Assembly (NCBI RefSeq): GCF_904846415.1
Contig: NZ_CAJHAR010000008.1
Location: 1 to 64,000 of the forward strand
Length of the DNA: 64,000 bases
DNA from: Psychrobacter piscatorii
GTDB lineage: Bacteria; Pseudomonadota; Gammaproteobacteria; Pseudomonadales; Moraxellaceae
Direction of reading: 5' to 3'
The notes beneath the pieces were generated by a model. That model ran no database searches. It saw nothing but the letters and a program-made list of their open reading frames with translations, and was not told where the DNA came from. How positions within the stretch are numbered: position 1 is the first letter of the stretch; each line of letters opens with the position of its first letter. Shown here piece by piece: positions 63,767-64,000 of this stretch. Position numbers and translations under genes: made by a program.

Positions 63767-64000
63767 GGGGTATCTCCACTTTACAATTGTAGTAATGAGC
63801 AAGCTATTATTAGCTGGCGCCCATAATGGTATCGTCACAAATCCTCAAAGATATAATGTGTAACTGGCTACCGAGATTAGTCAGAAACAAGTGTGGCGAA
63901 TCTTTATTACAGCAAGATGAAAAGAACAATAATTTACACGACTGGGATTAAGAGCGTAACTGCCGTGTAACCTGTTGTCTTTATCATTCCATTGCGTAAC
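63767..64000. other. Upstream region of the porin gene at the window edge
   Basis: 234 bases, AT-rich, with the GGAG ribosome site next to the porin ATG. A promoter is expected here, but no -35/-10 pair is convincing. No other gene seen. Confidence 0.35.

Overview
The window reads as chromosomal DNA of a gammaproteobacterium of the family Moraxellaceae, most likely Psychrobacter. The pointers, judged from memory of these proteins because no search was possible, are the moderate-to-low GC, AT-rich intergenic regions, the 528-residue isocitrate lyase, Acinetobacter/Psychrobacter-like betaine genes, and the pyrG-kdsA-eno-ftsB-ispD gene order. About 47 intact protein genes, two gene remnants and three tRNAs (Asn-GTT, Ser-TGA, Glu-TTC) are supported. 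No rRNA, insertion sequence, prophage, integrase or CRISPR array was seen.

Layout. 0.2-7.7 kb is an osmoprotection block on the minus strand: a BCCT choline carrier, choline dehydrogenase betA, betaine aldehyde dehydrogenase betB, a TetR repressor and an EmrE-like SMR exporter. 8-13.5 kb holds tRNA-Asn, two uncharacterised small proteins, tRNA-Ser, a GAPDH/Epd-type dehydrogenase and a Pif1-like helicase. 13.9-19.1 kb is a plus-strand alcohol/aldehyde oxidation block (ExaC-type ALDH, zinc ADH, DUF779 protein, GMC oxidoreductase). 19.6-25.6 kb is a complete peptide-type ABC importer (dppABCDF). 25.6-27.8 kb is a small AT-rich accessory patch with a NERD-domain protein, a duplicated fragment of its 5' end, a gene broken by an in-frame TGA, and an orphan membrane protein.

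28-38.8 kb is mostly housekeeping: tkt, serS, a YcxB-like protein, a Dps ferritin, a DUF2057 protein, hda, a PerM/AI-2E permease, and purM-purN with overlapping stop and start. 38.9-47.8 kb holds a Sad-type semialdehyde dehydrogenase, a LysR regulator, aceA (glyoxylate shunt), a CYTH-CHAD protein, an L,D-transpeptidase and a divergent tail-anchored-like protein. 47.9-53 kb holds argG, pyrC, rnt, a 65-residue basic membrane protein whose 3' end contains the tRNA-Glu promoter, and a BLUF blue-light receptor with a C-terminal membrane segment. 53.3-63.8 kb is the ispD-ftsB-eno ... kdsA-pyrG cluster (minus strand), split by a copper block (CopA ATPase, a CxxC chaperone and a cysteine-less HMA-like protein), then a general porin.

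The metabolic picture is of an aerobic heterotroph that oxidises choline, alcohols and C2 compounds (aldehyde dehydrogenases plus glyoxylate shunt), imports peptides, and copes with osmotic, copper and oxidative stress. The most interesting items are the SMR/TetR pair beside the betaine operon, the tandem repeats around the dpp genes, the NERD fragment with its TGA-broken neighbour, the tRNA promoter embedded in a coding region, the membrane-attached BLUF protein, and the copper block inside a core gene cluster.
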